From NCBI GenBank assembly GCA_945883845.1, contig CAMCYI010000017.1:1-64000 (forward strand): a DNA stretch of 64,000 bases, in the 5' to 3' direction. Positions 45,850 to 54,414 of this stretch are shown here, one piece after another. The translations under genes were made by a program, and so were the position numbers. The stretch comes from Bacteriovorax stolpii. Its GTDB lineage: Bacteria > Bdellovibrionota > Bacteriovoracia > Bacteriovoracales > Bacteriovoracaceae. Numbering within the stretch: the stretch's first letter is position 1; every line of letters begins with the position of its first letter. The notes under the pieces were generated by a model. The model made no database searches and was not told where the DNA came from. It worked only from the letters and a program-made list of their open reading frames with translations.

Positions 45850-47433
45850 ATGCATGTTTTATCAATTGATGCCGGTACTTACAGCGTAAAATATTTTTCC
45901 TCTTTCGTGGATAAACGCAAAGTTTCTCACGTCGACATGAGTGAGATTATCATTCGCGATTACATGACAGATCATCCGGAGATCTCACTTCTCGAAGCAC
46001 AAATCAGAATCATTGAAGAAGTTATCGCCAATACTGCACGTAGCGATTCGAAAGTTATTTTTCAGGCAGACAACGAACTCATCACAACACGCTTTCTTAC
46101 CCTTCCCACGAAAAGCAAGAAGCAGGCCGAGCGCATGCTCCCTTTCCAGCTCGAGGAAGATATTCCTTATCCATTATCGGAAATGCATTACGCCTACCGG
46201 ATGGAAAAACAGAAGACTCAGCACACGGCCCTGATTGAACTCGTTCGCGAAAGCGTTTTTGAAACTTATTTCAATGTCCTGAACGAGCGCGGAATTCTTC
46301 CGGGTGTTCTCTGTTCAGAAGCATCTGTTGTAGAAAATTTCTTCAACCAGAATCCGATAGCGGGCCCTTTCTGTCTCCTGAACATCGGCCACCGTACAAC
46401 TCATGCATACTTTTTTTATAACTCTCGTCTGATTGTGACTCACGTAAGCTACGTGGGCGGCCATCACATCAACGACATGATTTCTGAAACTTATAAAATC
46501 GATCCTGACGAAGCCATCATCTATAAGCACCAGAATGCGTTCTTCCTCACATCATCTCAGTATCCTGAGGTCGATGGAGCGCAGAGAGATTTTGCTGTCG
46601 CTATGGATAAGGTCTTTACAACTCTCATCACAGATTTTACCCGCTGGAAGATCGGCTTTAAAGTGAACTTCGGATTAAACGTCCAGAACGTTTTCCTTTG
46701 TGGCGGATCAGCTAATATTAAGAACATTGCAAACTACCTCACTGAGAAGTGGGAAGTGAAAGTTGCTCTCCTCGAGAGCTTCGATAAAACAGAGCACGAA
46801 AAAATCGACCTGAACGCCAAGGCGAAAACTAAATTCGTCCTCGCTAACATGATGGCCCAGGGTTTCCGCCGCAAGGCCCGCTTCATCAATCTTCTCACCG
46901 GAAAATTTGCTCAGGCCTCAAACAGCGAACTTCCACTTTACTCATATGCATTCATCGGTGTCCGCGTCGCTGCGGCCACTGCTCTTGTTGCCATTTCTCT
47001 CTTCGCTGAAAGAATTTTTATCCAGAGAGACATTGCTTTCGTAAACACCAAGATCAACTCGCTCATGAAAAACGATGAACTTCAGGTTTCCGGTCGTATC
47101 CGCAGGTCTGTTGTCACAACTCCGAAGCCGGTTCTTGATGCTTTGATGAAACGCCAGAAGGCCGTGAAGCAGGAAATTTCAACTCTTCAGTCTGCCATTG
47201 GCATCCAGTCTCTTTCGCCACTTGTAACTGTCAGCCAGATTGCTGCGAGTTCATCTGCGACTCTCATTTCTTTCACCTCGAAAGAAGGAGATATTCAGGC
47301 GACATTCATGGCCGAAAATGTTGAAGAATTGAATACCCTTAAAGAACAATTTGAAAGAAGTGCACTCGGCGAAATCCAGGCCGTTGTTGATGTGGGTGCC
47401 AAACAACTAACCGTGACAGCGAGGGCGAACTAA
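45850..47433 (+). CDS. gspL: Type II secretion actin-like/fimbrial assembly protein GspL
   Basis: 527 residues. The N-terminal actin-like domain (LSIDAGTYSVKYFSSF, LLNIGHRTTHAYFF, FLCGGSANIKNIANYL) is of PilM/GspL type and would bind GspE in the cytoplasm. A transmembrane helix lies at about 370-388 (VAAATALVAISLFAE), followed by a periplasmic ferredoxin-like domain. The full actin-like fold is closer to PilM than to many GspL proteins, which have degenerate versions. It follows gspK by 46 bp. Confidence 0.9.
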   Translation: MHVLSIDAGTYSVKYFSSFVDKRKVSHVDMSEIIIRDYMTDHPEISLLEAQIRIIEEVIANTARSDSKVIFQADNELITTRFLTLPTKSKKQAERMLPFQLEEDIPYPLSEMHYAYRMEKQKTQHTALIELVRESVFETYFNVLNERGILPGVLCSEASVVENFFNQNPIAGPFCLLNIGHRTTHAYFFYNSRLIVTHVSYVGGHHINDMISETYKIDPDEAIIYKHQNAFFLTSSQYPEVDGAQRDFAVAMDKVFTTLITDFTRWKIGFKVNFGLNVQNVFLCGGSANIKNIANYLTEKWEVKVALLESFDKTEHEKIDLNAKAKTKFVLANMMAQGFRRKARFINLLTGKFAQASNSELPLYSYAFIGVRVAAATALVAISLFAERIFIQRDIAFVNTKINSLMKNDELQVSGRIRRSVVTTPKPVLDALMKRQKAVKQEISTLQSAIGIQSLSPLVTVSQIAASSSATLISFTSKEGDIQATFMAENVEELNTLKEQFERSALGEIQAVVDVGAKQLTVTARAN

Positions 47434-48087
47434 ATGGAAGACCTGACCGTCACCACCACCACTGTTCCTCTCTTTAAAAAAATAGATAAAGCTGTCTTCG
47501 AGGCCATCGATAAATTCAAGCAGACTCCGAACTACACGATGGTTCAGGATTTCTATAACGGGTTTGAGGAAGAACAACAAAAAGTTCTCAAGGCCATCAT
47601 CATCCTCGTACTCTTTAGTCTTCCGGTTTTTTTCATAACGGTTCTTTTCTGGCAAAATGCCAGCATCCAGAGCGAACTCGATACCCGAAAGTCCATCGTG
47701 CGTGAAGCTCAGCGGATCATTGGCCAGAACCAGGGCCTACGTGACGTGAGTCCTCAGATCCTCTCTCAGAACCCGATCGACTCTGATTCTATGATGACGT
47801 CACGACTCTCAAATCTCCTGAGTGCTGCCGGAATCGACCTGACAAAAATTCAGGTGAGTAATTTCAGTTCGACATCTATCACCAGCAACATCATGCGCTC
47901 GGAAGCGGACTTCGCTTTTAATAATGTCTCTACCGATGAGTTGATGAATATTTTTACGAACATGGTCCAGAGAGATAAGTTCCGTATCGAAAGTGTGAGC
48001 ATAACAAGAAACGCTGATTCCAATATGCTTCAGGGTCAGTTTCACGCCGTTCACTTCAGCTCGTTCTCCAATCAGGAGAATCAGTAA
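47434..48087 (+). CDS. gspM: Type II secretion platform protein GspM
   Basis: 217 residues. Cytoplasmic N-terminus of about 60 residues, one transmembrane helix (IIILVLFSLPVFFITVLFW, about 52-72), then a coiled/ferredoxin-like periplasmic domain (LSNLLSAAGIDLTKIQVSNF). It begins directly after gspL's stop and its own stop shares a base with the gspN start (TAATG). GspM pairs with GspL in the platform. The call rests on fold layout and position because GspM diverges strongly. Confidence 0.85.
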   Translation: MEDLTVTTTTVPLFKKIDKAVFEAIDKFKQTPNYTMVQDFYNGFEEEQQKVLKAIIILVLFSLPVFFITVLFWQNASIQSELDTRKSIVREAQRIIGQNQGLRDVSPQILSQNPIDSDSMMTSRLSNLLSAAGIDLTKIQVSNFSSTSITSNIMRSEADFAFNNVSTDELMNIFTNMVQRDKFRIESVSITRNADSNMLQGQFHAVHFSSFSNQENQ

Positions 48088-49007
48088 TGGCCTCACAAAC
48101 TTCGTCAGAGATTGCTTCACTTGATGATATTGAATATAAGAGTAAGTTCAAAATTTACTTCTACATCCTCGGCTGCGGATTTCTTTTCACGATGGCATTC
48201 CTCAATTTTTATCCCGTCGGCGATAAGCTGAAAGGCATCCTTCGGAAACAACTCTCCGGCACAAGCTGTAATCCTGATTACGATGAACTCCACTTCGAAT
48301 GGCTTATGCCGAAACTCGTCGTCACAGATCTCATGCTTCCTGCAAGTTGCTTTGATCGCCAGGGCGATCCGATCCGTCTCTCGCACGTGACGATCAATTA
48401 CAACCTGATTAACTTCTCACCTTTTGGTCTTCCTTTCCGTATTGAGACTTCGATGAAGGGCCAGCCTCTGAGCTTCTATTTCGTTCAGGGTATCGGCAAG
48501 CAGATGATCCGCTTGAAGGATCAAAAAATCACTCTCTCTCGCCTTGAAGGCCTCACTGGCTCGTTCAAACTGTCCGGCACTGTGATGACAGATCTTTCTT
48601 TATTAATGGAAGGCCAGAAAATGTCTACAGTGAGTTTCAAACTCGCTTCTGAAGATTTCCAGATCCCTTCACAAAGTATTGAAGGCCTCAACATCCCAAC
48701 GATGAAATTGAATAAGTTTTATATCGAGGCCATCGGCGCCGGCGGCAGCCGCGTGAATGTGGACAAAATTATCATTGGTGACACTGATTCTCCGATACGC
48801 GCCAATTTCAAAGGTAAAATCGATCTCAGACAAGGTGCTATTGGTTTCTCACCTCTTGATCTGCGCGGCGAAGTCGCCTTCTCTAACGCGATTAAAGAAT
48901 CCCTTCCTCTTCTTGATATGATGTTCCAGTCATTCAACCAGAAAGATGGCTTTTACCAAATCCGCCTTGGTGGTATGTTGGCAAAACCAGTTCCTTCCGC
49001 TCCTTAA
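48087..49007 (+). CDS. gspN: Type II secretion protein GspN
   Basis: 306 residues. One N-terminal transmembrane segment (IYFYILGCGFLFTMAFLNF, about 23-42) and a beta-rich periplasmic domain resembling the AsmA/GspN fold (repeated SFKLASEDFQIPSQ-type strands). It has paired cysteines (GTSCNPD and PASCFDR) for a likely disulfide. GspN is an accessory part of type II systems. Last gene of the operon by order. Confidence 0.82.
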   Translation: MASQTSSEIASLDDIEYKSKFKIYFYILGCGFLFTMAFLNFYPVGDKLKGILRKQLSGTSCNPDYDELHFEWLMPKLVVTDLMLPASCFDRQGDPIRLSHVTINYNLINFSPFGLPFRIETSMKGQPLSFYFVQGIGKQMIRLKDQKITLSRLEGLTGSFKLSGTVMTDLSLLMEGQKMSTVSFKLASEDFQIPSQSIEGLNIPTMKLNKFYIEAIGAGGSRVNVDKIIIGDTDSPIRANFKGKIDLRQGAIGFSPLDLRGEVAFSNAIKESLPLLDMMFQSFNQKDGFYQIRLGGMLAKPVPSAP

Positions 49008-49018
49008 GGACCTTACTC

Positions 49019-49915
49019 ATGATGAACGATCATCTCAAGAAGGCGTTGCAGTCTTCTGCTCATAAAAACGGACTCACTGCAGTCATGGACTATGCCGTCT
49101 TCCCTGCCGGAAAACTCTTCAGGCCACGCCTGGTGGAGGCAATGGCCACCGATCTTGGTGGAGGCCTCACGCAGGATACGATTCATCTCGCCTGTGCACT
49201 GGAACTTCATCACGCTTACTCGCTTGTTCACGACGATCTTCCAAGCATGGATAACGATCTCGTTCGTCGCGGTAAACCAGCAACGCATGTTCAATTCGGT
49301 GAATGGAAAGCGATCCTTGCAGGAGATGCTCTTCTGATTTCATCATTTCATGAACTGACACACATCCGTCATCCCGAGGCACAAACACTCAATCGACTTT
49401 TCACCTGGGCAACCGGAGCGAAAGGCCTGATTCTTGGGCAATATCTTGACCTGGAAGCAGATGGAAAACTTCCCATGAGTGATGTTCTTCGTGTTCATGA
49501 ATTAAAAACGGCACGCTTGATTCAGATCGCGACTCTCGGTACTCATATACTTCATCGCAAAACTAAGAACTATAACGATACAAAACATTTCCTGCGTCTT
49601 GGCCGCGATATCGGGGTAACATTCCAGCTGCTCGACGATCTCGGCGAACTCACTGAGCGGGAAATCTCGGCACACGAAAAATTGATCAATCCTTTTATCA
49701 TCACACCGGATGCAGCACTACTTGCTCTTAAAACATCCCACAAGCGGTATAAAGATATCGTCGCAAAGAACCGCCTGGTGAACTTAGACAAATTGATGAA
49801 GGCCTACTTCAAGGAAGGACAATCAAAACTGGAATTGAATTTTCAGAATGTTCGCTCGTACGCAGGAAGGTCTGTGATTTCTGAACTTGAAAAGTGGATT
49901 ACCACTTACGTTTGA
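49019..49915 (+). CDS. ispA: Polyprenyl (farnesyl/geranyl) diphosphate synthase
   Basis: 298 residues, matching IspA. It condenses IPP with allylic diphosphates for quinone and carrier-lipid chains, cytoplasmic. First aspartate motif HDDLPSMDND with RRGKPATH follows the insertion-type FARM of bacterial FPP synthases. The second motif reads QLLDDLGELTE, where the family has QxxDDILD, so the last Asp is Glu. Starts ATG-ATG 11 bp after gspN, so it may ride on the secretion operon transcript. Its end overlaps the convergent MerR gene by 17 bp. Confidence 0.92.
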   Translation: MMNDHLKKALQSSAHKNGLTAVMDYAVFPAGKLFRPRLVEAMATDLGGGLTQDTIHLACALELHHAYSLVHDDLPSMDNDLVRRGKPATHVQFGEWKAILAGDALLISSFHELTHIRHPEAQTLNRLFTWATGAKGLILGQYLDLEADGKLPMSDVLRVHELKTARLIQIATLGTHILHRKTKNYNDTKHFLRLGRDIGVTFQLLDDLGELTEREISAHEKLINPFIITPDAALLALKTSHKRYKDIVAKNRLVNLDKLMKAYFKEGQSKLELNFQNVRSYAGRSVISELEKWITTYV

Positions 49916-50264
49916 ATTTAATTTCATGAATCAGATCCAGGGCCTCAAGAATTTTATATCTTGGTGAATTTTCCATCACTTCATTGTTTGTCAGCGCATC
50001 TTCTTCACCATCAGAGATTTGAATCTGATCAGCACTTTTCATCACCGCTCGCGCTTCAGGTATTGATAGTTTTTCTTCGAACAAAAGTTTTTTAATCCGA
50101 AGAATCGTCTCGATATCTTTCTTGGCGTAGAGTTTCTGGCCGGAATCAGACGTAACCGGGCAGATATCGTCGAACTCTGTCTCCCAGAAACGAATGACAT
50201 ATGGCTTCACCCCGGTAATCGGGGTGAGCTCTTGAAATTTGAAATTTGATTTATTAGGGATCAT
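49899..50264 (-). CDS. MerR-family transcriptional regulator
   Basis: 121 residues. N-terminal winged HTH FKFQELTPITGVKPYVIRFWETEF, then KLYAKKDIETILRIKKLLFEEKLSIPEARAVM, as in the MerR-like partner found next to ihfA in many delta-type proteobacteria. No metal or drug-binding Cys. It follows ihfA by 26 bp on the same strand. Regulon unknown. Confidence 0.9.
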   Translation of the reverse strand: MIPNKSNFKFQELTPITGVKPYVIRFWETEFDDICPVTSDSGQKLYAKKDIETILRIKKLLFEEKLSIPEARAVMKSADQIQISDGEEDALTNNEVMENSPRYKILEALDLIHEIKFKRKW

Positions 50265-50290
50265 TCAATCAATGATAGCAGGATTAAATC

Positions 50291-50719
50291 CTATTCGTCA
50301 TTGTCGTCGTCATCTGAACTGTCACCATAGTTAGTGTCATCTTCATTGTTCAGGAACGAGCTGAGAGCTCTCGGCTTCGCTTCCTTGACCGGAAGAGCTG
50401 TGTTTTCATTTCCGTTCTCATCGAGACGGTGAGCGTACCGCTCAGTGATGTCCTCTTTGAGAATTTGCGATGGTTTAAAGGTAAGAACCCTACGTGCATT
50501 GATTGGCATAGCTGAGCCAGTCTGCGGGTTTCTTCCGATGCGAGTTGCTTTGTCGCGAATAGAGAAATTTCCGAATCCGGAAATCTTCACTTTCTCGCCC
50601 TTAGCAAGAGTGTCCTTGATCACTTTGAAGACGAGATCTACAAGTTCAGCAGCTTCCTTCTTCGAGAAACCCGCTTCTTTGTAGATACGCTCTACGATGT
50701 CTGCCTTCGTCATGCTCAT
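50291..50719 (-). CDS. ihfA: Integration host factor alpha (HU/IHF family) with acidic tail
   Basis: 142 residues from the first of two close ATGs (GGGAG 7 bases upstream). Residues 1-98 are a complete HU/IHF fold: MTKADIVERIYKEAGFSKKEAAEL, KVKISGFGNFSIRDK, GRNPQTGSAMPI and RVLTFKPSQILKE, with the Pro at the DNA-intercalating tip. IhfA is usually about 95-105 residues. Here a 44-residue tail ends in a strongly acidic DDTNYGDSSDDDDNDE. Such a tail could weaken or regulate DNA binding. It lies downstream of rplT as in many bacteria, but without pheS-pheT between. Confidence 0.93.
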   Translation of the reverse strand: MSMTKADIVERIYKEAGFSKKEAAELVDLVFKVIKDTLAKGEKVKISGFGNFSIRDKATRIGRNPQTGSAMPINARRVLTFKPSQILKEDITERYAHRLDENGNENTALPVKEAKPRALSSFLNNEDDTNYGDSSDDDDNDE

Positions 50720-50805
50720 TGAATTCTCCCACTAGTTTTCAAAAGCTTATCGCCATTATTTACTAATTATTAATAGGTTAGCAGGAAAAGAAATGATTTC
50801 AAGGG

Positions 50806-50850
50806 AAAAAAAAAGCCCCAAGCACCGTTTTATCGATACTTGGGGCTTAA
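50806..50850 (-). terminator. Rho-independent terminator of infC-rpmI-rplT
   Basis: The 10-bp perfect stem AAGCCCCAAG/CTTGGGGCTT (50813-50822 with 50839-50848) with a 16-base loop is followed on the minus strand by nine T. It lies 17 bases after the rplT stop and separates the translation operon from ihfA. Confidence 0.9.
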
Positions 50851-50866
50851 AATAAGCAAAGTTTGT

Positions 50867-51211
50867 TTATTTCGTCGCTTCGTAGATCGCTTTGAAGGCC
50901 GTGAAGTCATGAACCGCGAGCTCAGAAAGCATTTTACGGTTTATGTTGATGTCTTTTTTCTTCATGCCATTAATAAATTGCGAGTACGAAGTGCCGAGCA
51001 TACGAGCTCCAGCATTGATACGGACGATCCACAGTTTGCGAATGTCACGCTTCAGGAGACGACGACCGATGAATGCATAGTGAAGCGCGCGACGAACAGT
51101 TTCAGATGCGTGCTTGTACTTTGTTCTTCTGTCGAAGTGGAAACCTTTTGCAAGTTTCAGAACTTTATTACGACGTTGGCGGGCCTTAAAACCCCGTTTG
51201 ACTCGTGCCAT
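50867..51211 (-). CDS. rplT: 50S ribosomal protein bL20
   Basis: 114 residues, standard. Seen: MARVKRGFKARQRRNKVLKLAKGF, YKHASETVRRALHYAFIGRR and LWIVRINAGARMLGTSYSQF. The Shine-Dalgarno AAGGAG precedes ATG. Last gene of infC-rpmI-rplT. L20 acts early in large-subunit assembly and, in other bacteria, represses its own operon. Confidence 0.98.
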   Translation of the reverse strand: MARVKRGFKARQRRNKVLKLAKGFHFDRRTKYKHASETVRRALHYAFIGRRLLKRDIRKLWIVRINAGARMLGTSYSQFINGMKKKDININRKMLSELAVHDFTAFKAIYEATK

Positions 51212-51332
51212 GTGGCTCTCCTTCTTCGCTTACTGGGGGAAATTGCTTTCTCTTAACCCAGTTTCACTACTCTCAAAGTTATTTCTACTTATGTAGAAAT
51301 ATATAAATTTTCGCCAGAGGCGAAATCAAAAA

Positions 51333-51533
51333 TCAGACTAAGTAAGGGATACAAGAAGCAGCGTTATGGTAATCACCAGAGTGAACGTAACCAGCTTTGT
51401 TTTTGTCAGATTTAGAACGTGATGATTTGTTCACGAGCAAGTGACGGTGATGCGCCTTCTTGATCTTGATTTTGCCTGTAGCAGTTACGCGGAAACGTTT
51501 CGCAGCCGCACGCTTTGTCTTCATTTTTGACAT
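51333..51533 (-). CDS. rpmI: 50S ribosomal protein bL35
   Basis: 66 residues. MSKMKTKRAAAKRFRVTATGKIK and RHLLVNKSSRSKSDK are the L35 signature. GGAGC stands 6 bases before the ATG. It is 92 bp after infC and 121 bp before rplT; these gaps hold no further gene. Confidence 0.97.
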   Translation of the reverse strand: MSKMKTKRAAAKRFRVTATGKIKIKKAHHRHLLVNKSSRSKSDKNKAGYVHSGDYHNAASCIPYLV

Positions 51534-51625
51534 ATATCGCTCCTAAAGCAGTAAAAAATAGCATTCGTAAAAGAGTGCACGAAATTAACACGATCAAAGT
51601 ACTAGATAAAGTGTTTTCTAGAGGC

Positions 51626-52156
51626 TTATTTGCCTTTCTTACCCGGAGCGACCATCGCAATCACTCGGTTACCCATGAACTTTTGAGGAGATTCAATCAC
51701 TGCACCTTTCTCAAGGACAGCCCTCATGATTTCGTCAAACTTCGCGAGACCGATCTCTTTGTGGGCCATTTCCCGACCACGAAACTGCATCAAAAGCTTC
51801 ACCTTGTCGCCGTGATCGAGGAATTTCTCGATGTGATTAAGCTTCACTTCTAAGTCGTGTTTCTCAATATTTGGACGGAACTTAATTTCTTTAACTTCGA
51901 TGACAACTTGCTTCTTCTTCGCTTCAGCAAGTTTCTTCTGGATCTGGTACTTGTACTTACCGTAATCCATCATTTTAACGACTGGTGGAACTGCATTCGG
52001 AGATATTTCGATCAGGTCCATTCCTTCAGAATCGGCCATCAGGCGCGCCTGGGCGAGTGTTACCACTCCGTAGGCCTTACCATCATCACCGATGAGCCGA
52101 ATTTCGTGCGCACGGATTCTCTCGTTTACACGTGGCTCTTGAACTTTCTCGCTTAT
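51626..52156 (-). CDS. infC: Translation initiation factor IF-3, AUA start
   Basis: 176 residues if started at ATA (52156-52154). The conserved IF-3 N-terminus is read in this frame (EPRVNERIRAHEIRLIGDDG, residues 7-26), then EISPNAVPPVVKMMDYGKYKY and the C-terminal domain ending GRVxAMVAP-like. The only in-frame standard start is a GTG at 52066, which would delete 30 conserved residues, and an in-frame stop stands at 52171-52169, five codons upstream. GGAGGT lies 6 bases before ATA. IF-3 rejects non-AUG starts, and infC in other bacteria uses AUU or related codons for autoregulation. Cytoplasmic 30S-binding factor. Confidence 0.95.
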   Translation of the reverse strand: MSEKVQEPRVNERIRAHEIRLIGDDGKAYGVVTLAQARLMADSEGMDLIEISPNAVPPVVKMMDYGKYKYQIQKKLAEAKKKQVVIEVKEIKFRPNIEKHDLEVKLNHIEKFLDHGDKVKLLMQFRGREMAHKEIGLAKFDEIMRAVLEKGAVIESPQKFMGNRVIAMVAPGKKGK

Positions 52157-52168
52157 AACCCACCTCCA
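52154..52168 (-). promoter_or_regulatory. infC ribosome site with AUA initiation codon
   Basis: On the minus strand GGAGGT (52167-52162) is followed after a short spacer by ATA (52156-52154). A strong Shine-Dalgarno plus a near-cognate start is the standard arrangement for IF-3 autoregulation. No ATG, GTG or TTG in frame is available between the upstream stop (52171-52169) and codon 31. Confidence 0.85.
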
Positions 52169-52240
52169 TTAGATTTCGGGGTATTAAAATAAATCAAAAA
52201 TTACAACGCTTGGAATAACCTGACAAACTAAAAAAATGAT

Positions 52241-52645
52241 TCAATCGTGAAGGATTCCCTCGGCAGTGAGTCTCAAATTGCCATCTTCGATCCTTCTGCT
52301 GAGACGCAAGCAGACTTTTTTGCGACTCTGCCCCCTGAGACTGGCCAGTTCGGTTAACATGCCCTCCCAGCTCCCCTGTGAGAGGTTTTTTCGCTCGACC
52401 GGCATGGAACTCAGGTCCCAGAGCCGGGCAGTAAGAGTGGCCTTTACAGGCCCAATGACGGGTCTTGCCACCAGACAGGCCCCATCAGGAAAATTCTCAA
52501 AAAAGATATAAACGCATTCTTCTTCCAGGTCGTAACCTGACGCTTCGAGCTCACGATCAATGGCCAGGCATAGCTCGGCGTAATCCTGCCCCCGATGGTC
52601 AGAGGTCAGGCTCAGGAGACGAAGATTGGGAAGAAGAGAATTCAT
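52241..52645 (-). CDS. Unknown protein, cytoplasmic
   Basis: 134 residues from the ATG at 52645, which shares a base with the upstream PlsB-like stop (TGATG). Mixed alpha/beta content, no signal peptide, no membrane segment, no motif I recognise (blocks such as DHRGQDYAELCLAIDREL and VARPVIGPVKATLTARLW). Coupled translation suggests it works with or is dosed to the acyltransferase. Confidence 0.7.
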   Translation of the reverse strand: MNSLLPNLRLLSLTSDHRGQDYAELCLAIDRELEASGYDLEEECVYIFFENFPDGACLVARPVIGPVKATLTARLWDLSSMPVERKNLSQGSWEGMLTELASLRGQSRKKVCLRLSRRIEDGNLRLTAEGILHD

Positions 52646-54408
52646 CAAACCTTATTGAACTTGAGATTAATCGCAACCTGATCGTTCAGATCGTGGATAA
52701 ATTTCTCGATGGAGTCGTCGAGCTTGTGCGCGTCCACGACTTTGTATGTGCGGTCGTCGTTACGGTCAATAACTTTTTGGCTCACGTGATAAACAAGAGT
52801 TTCCTTGATGATCGGAACAGCAAAGGCCTCTGGATACTTGATCACGCGGCCGTGTTCCTGCTCAAGCTGGAAGAGTTCTTTCGCGACAGAAATAAATTTA
52901 TCCTGCGTGAAACTTTCGTTCGCCAGATACTTCACCGTTAAAGCCGAAATATAATAGGCTTCGTAAAGATACGAGAGGGCCGTTGAATAACGGCGGACTT
53001 TGGTGGCAATCTGATACAGATCCTGAGTCGAGAGTTTCATCGCTTCTTCGAGGTCTTTGATCTCGCGCCCGATGGCATAAGAGATAATTTTCACGGCCTC
53101 TTTGATCATATCTTTTACGTCAGGAAGATAGAATTCGTATTTGAGCTCTTTGCGCTTGTTCATGAGAAAGCGCGTAAGCTGCATTCCATCCTTGATCGAT
53201 CCATTGAAGACGTTGAACCAGGTCGAGTTGATGATACACGGAACAAGGAAGTGATGAAGGATCATGTTCTTGTGGAAGAGGACTTCAATACGATGCTCAG
53301 ATTTGATAGCGTAGAAAACCTGGTTGAGTTTTTCGCGCTTTAAAACTTCAATTTTTTTGTTACTGATAAAGAGATCCAGGGAACTTCTCAGTGAGTCTTC
53401 AAAAGCGTGAAGAGTCAGTGAAGGTGTCATCGGAATTTTCAAGGCAGCACAATACTCGATCACATCTCGGGCACGGTCTTCGATCTGCTTCCACGTCAAT
53501 GCACCTGATGGTTCATCCAGCATGATGAGTGCCAGGAGAGATGAAGGTGTGATTGGCATGTTCTTACCAACGGCAGTGAAACAGCTGAAAGCGAGACTTT
53601 GTGTCGCCTCTTTCAAGTCACCCTTGAATCCTTCGACAACAATTCCATCCCCAAAATGCAGGTGAATGGTTCCGAGCCGTTTATTGAAAAGCTTAAAAAG
53701 TTTAAAGAGCTGAGTGCCGGATTCCGGAACTTTTTTCCCGCCGCCGAGCTCGCGGGCGTGAGCTTTTTCTTCAGGGATATGTTCGTGCGCAATAGAAACC
53801 GGAATGAAAAGAAGAGGCTTACTGTCTTTCAGGTAAGAGTGAGCTTCAAGCAGCATCTGGAAGAGTCCGTACTTCGGTTTCAGAAGTTTTCCGGTACGTG
53901 TCCGGCCGCCCTCGAAAAAGAATTCCACTATCTGGTTTGTTTCAAGAAGATAGTAAATATAAGCTTCGAAAGTCAGCTTGTAGAGCTGATCAGAAGTGAA
54001 GGTCCGGCGAAGGAAAAAGGCGCCGCCCTTTCCAAAGAACTGACCCATCGGAAAAACGTTCAGGTTAATACCGGCCGCTATGCGAATGAGAGCATCGAAT
54101 TTTTTATAAACGGCATATGTGATGGCCACGTAATCAGCATGCGACTGATGGTTGGGAACGAGAACGATATGATACGTCTCCTTCATCTTATTCAGGTCCA
54201 TGCCTGGAGGATGCTCGAGATTCACACCGTCATAGAGGTTTGCAAATGTAGCATCGATAAATTTCACAGTCGACTTCACCAGTGTTGGTGAAAATTCTCC
54301 GTGAATTTCATGGAATATTTTTTTTACTTTCGTCAGGTCATTAGGGCGCTCTTTGAGGCGCTCCGCGAGCCTTGGAAAATTAATAACGGAAGAGAGAGCT
54401 TCGTTCAT
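52645..54408 (-). CDS. PlsB-like glycerol-3-phosphate acyltransferase
   Basis: 587 residues against about 800 in E. coli PlsB. All four acyltransferase blocks are present: NHQSHADY (HX4D, catalytic), GKGGAFFLRRTF, FFFEGGRTRTGKL and LLFIPVSIAHEH. It would acylate the sn-1 position of glycerol-3-phosphate, or a related acceptor, as the first step of membrane phospholipid synthesis. It lacks the long N-terminal region of PlsB and has a C-terminal helical part of about 250 residues. Starts 6 bp after the guaC-like gene. Confidence 0.88.
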   Translation of the reverse strand: MNEALSSVINFPRLAERLKERPNDLTKVKKIFHEIHGEFSPTLVKSTVKFIDATFANLYDGVNLEHPPGMDLNKMKETYHIVLVPNHQSHADYVAITYAVYKKFDALIRIAAGINLNVFPMGQFFGKGGAFFLRRTFTSDQLYKLTFEAYIYYLLETNQIVEFFFEGGRTRTGKLLKPKYGLFQMLLEAHSYLKDSKPLLFIPVSIAHEHIPEEKAHARELGGGKKVPESGTQLFKLFKLFNKRLGTIHLHFGDGIVVEGFKGDLKEATQSLAFSCFTAVGKNMPITPSSLLALIMLDEPSGALTWKQIEDRARDVIEYCAALKIPMTPSLTLHAFEDSLRSSLDLFISNKKIEVLKREKLNQVFYAIKSEHRIEVLFHKNMILHHFLVPCIINSTWFNVFNGSIKDGMQLTRFLMNKRKELKYEFYLPDVKDMIKEAVKIISYAIGREIKDLEEAMKLSTQDLYQIATKVRRYSTALSYLYEAYYISALTVKYLANESFTQDKFISVAKELFQLEQEHGRVIKYPEAFAVPIIKETLVYHVSQKVIDRNDDRTYKVVDAHKLDDSIEKFIHDLNDQVAINLKFNKV

Positions 54409-54414
54409 GCAGCC

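Noticed and set aside
52066..52068. GTG at 52066 as infC start
   Set aside because: It would remove the conserved IF-3 N-terminal residues that are clearly encoded upstream in the same frame.
53599..54291. 230-codon plus-strand frame
   Set aside because: It lies opposite the PlsB-like gene with all four acyltransferase blocks, so it is a shadow.
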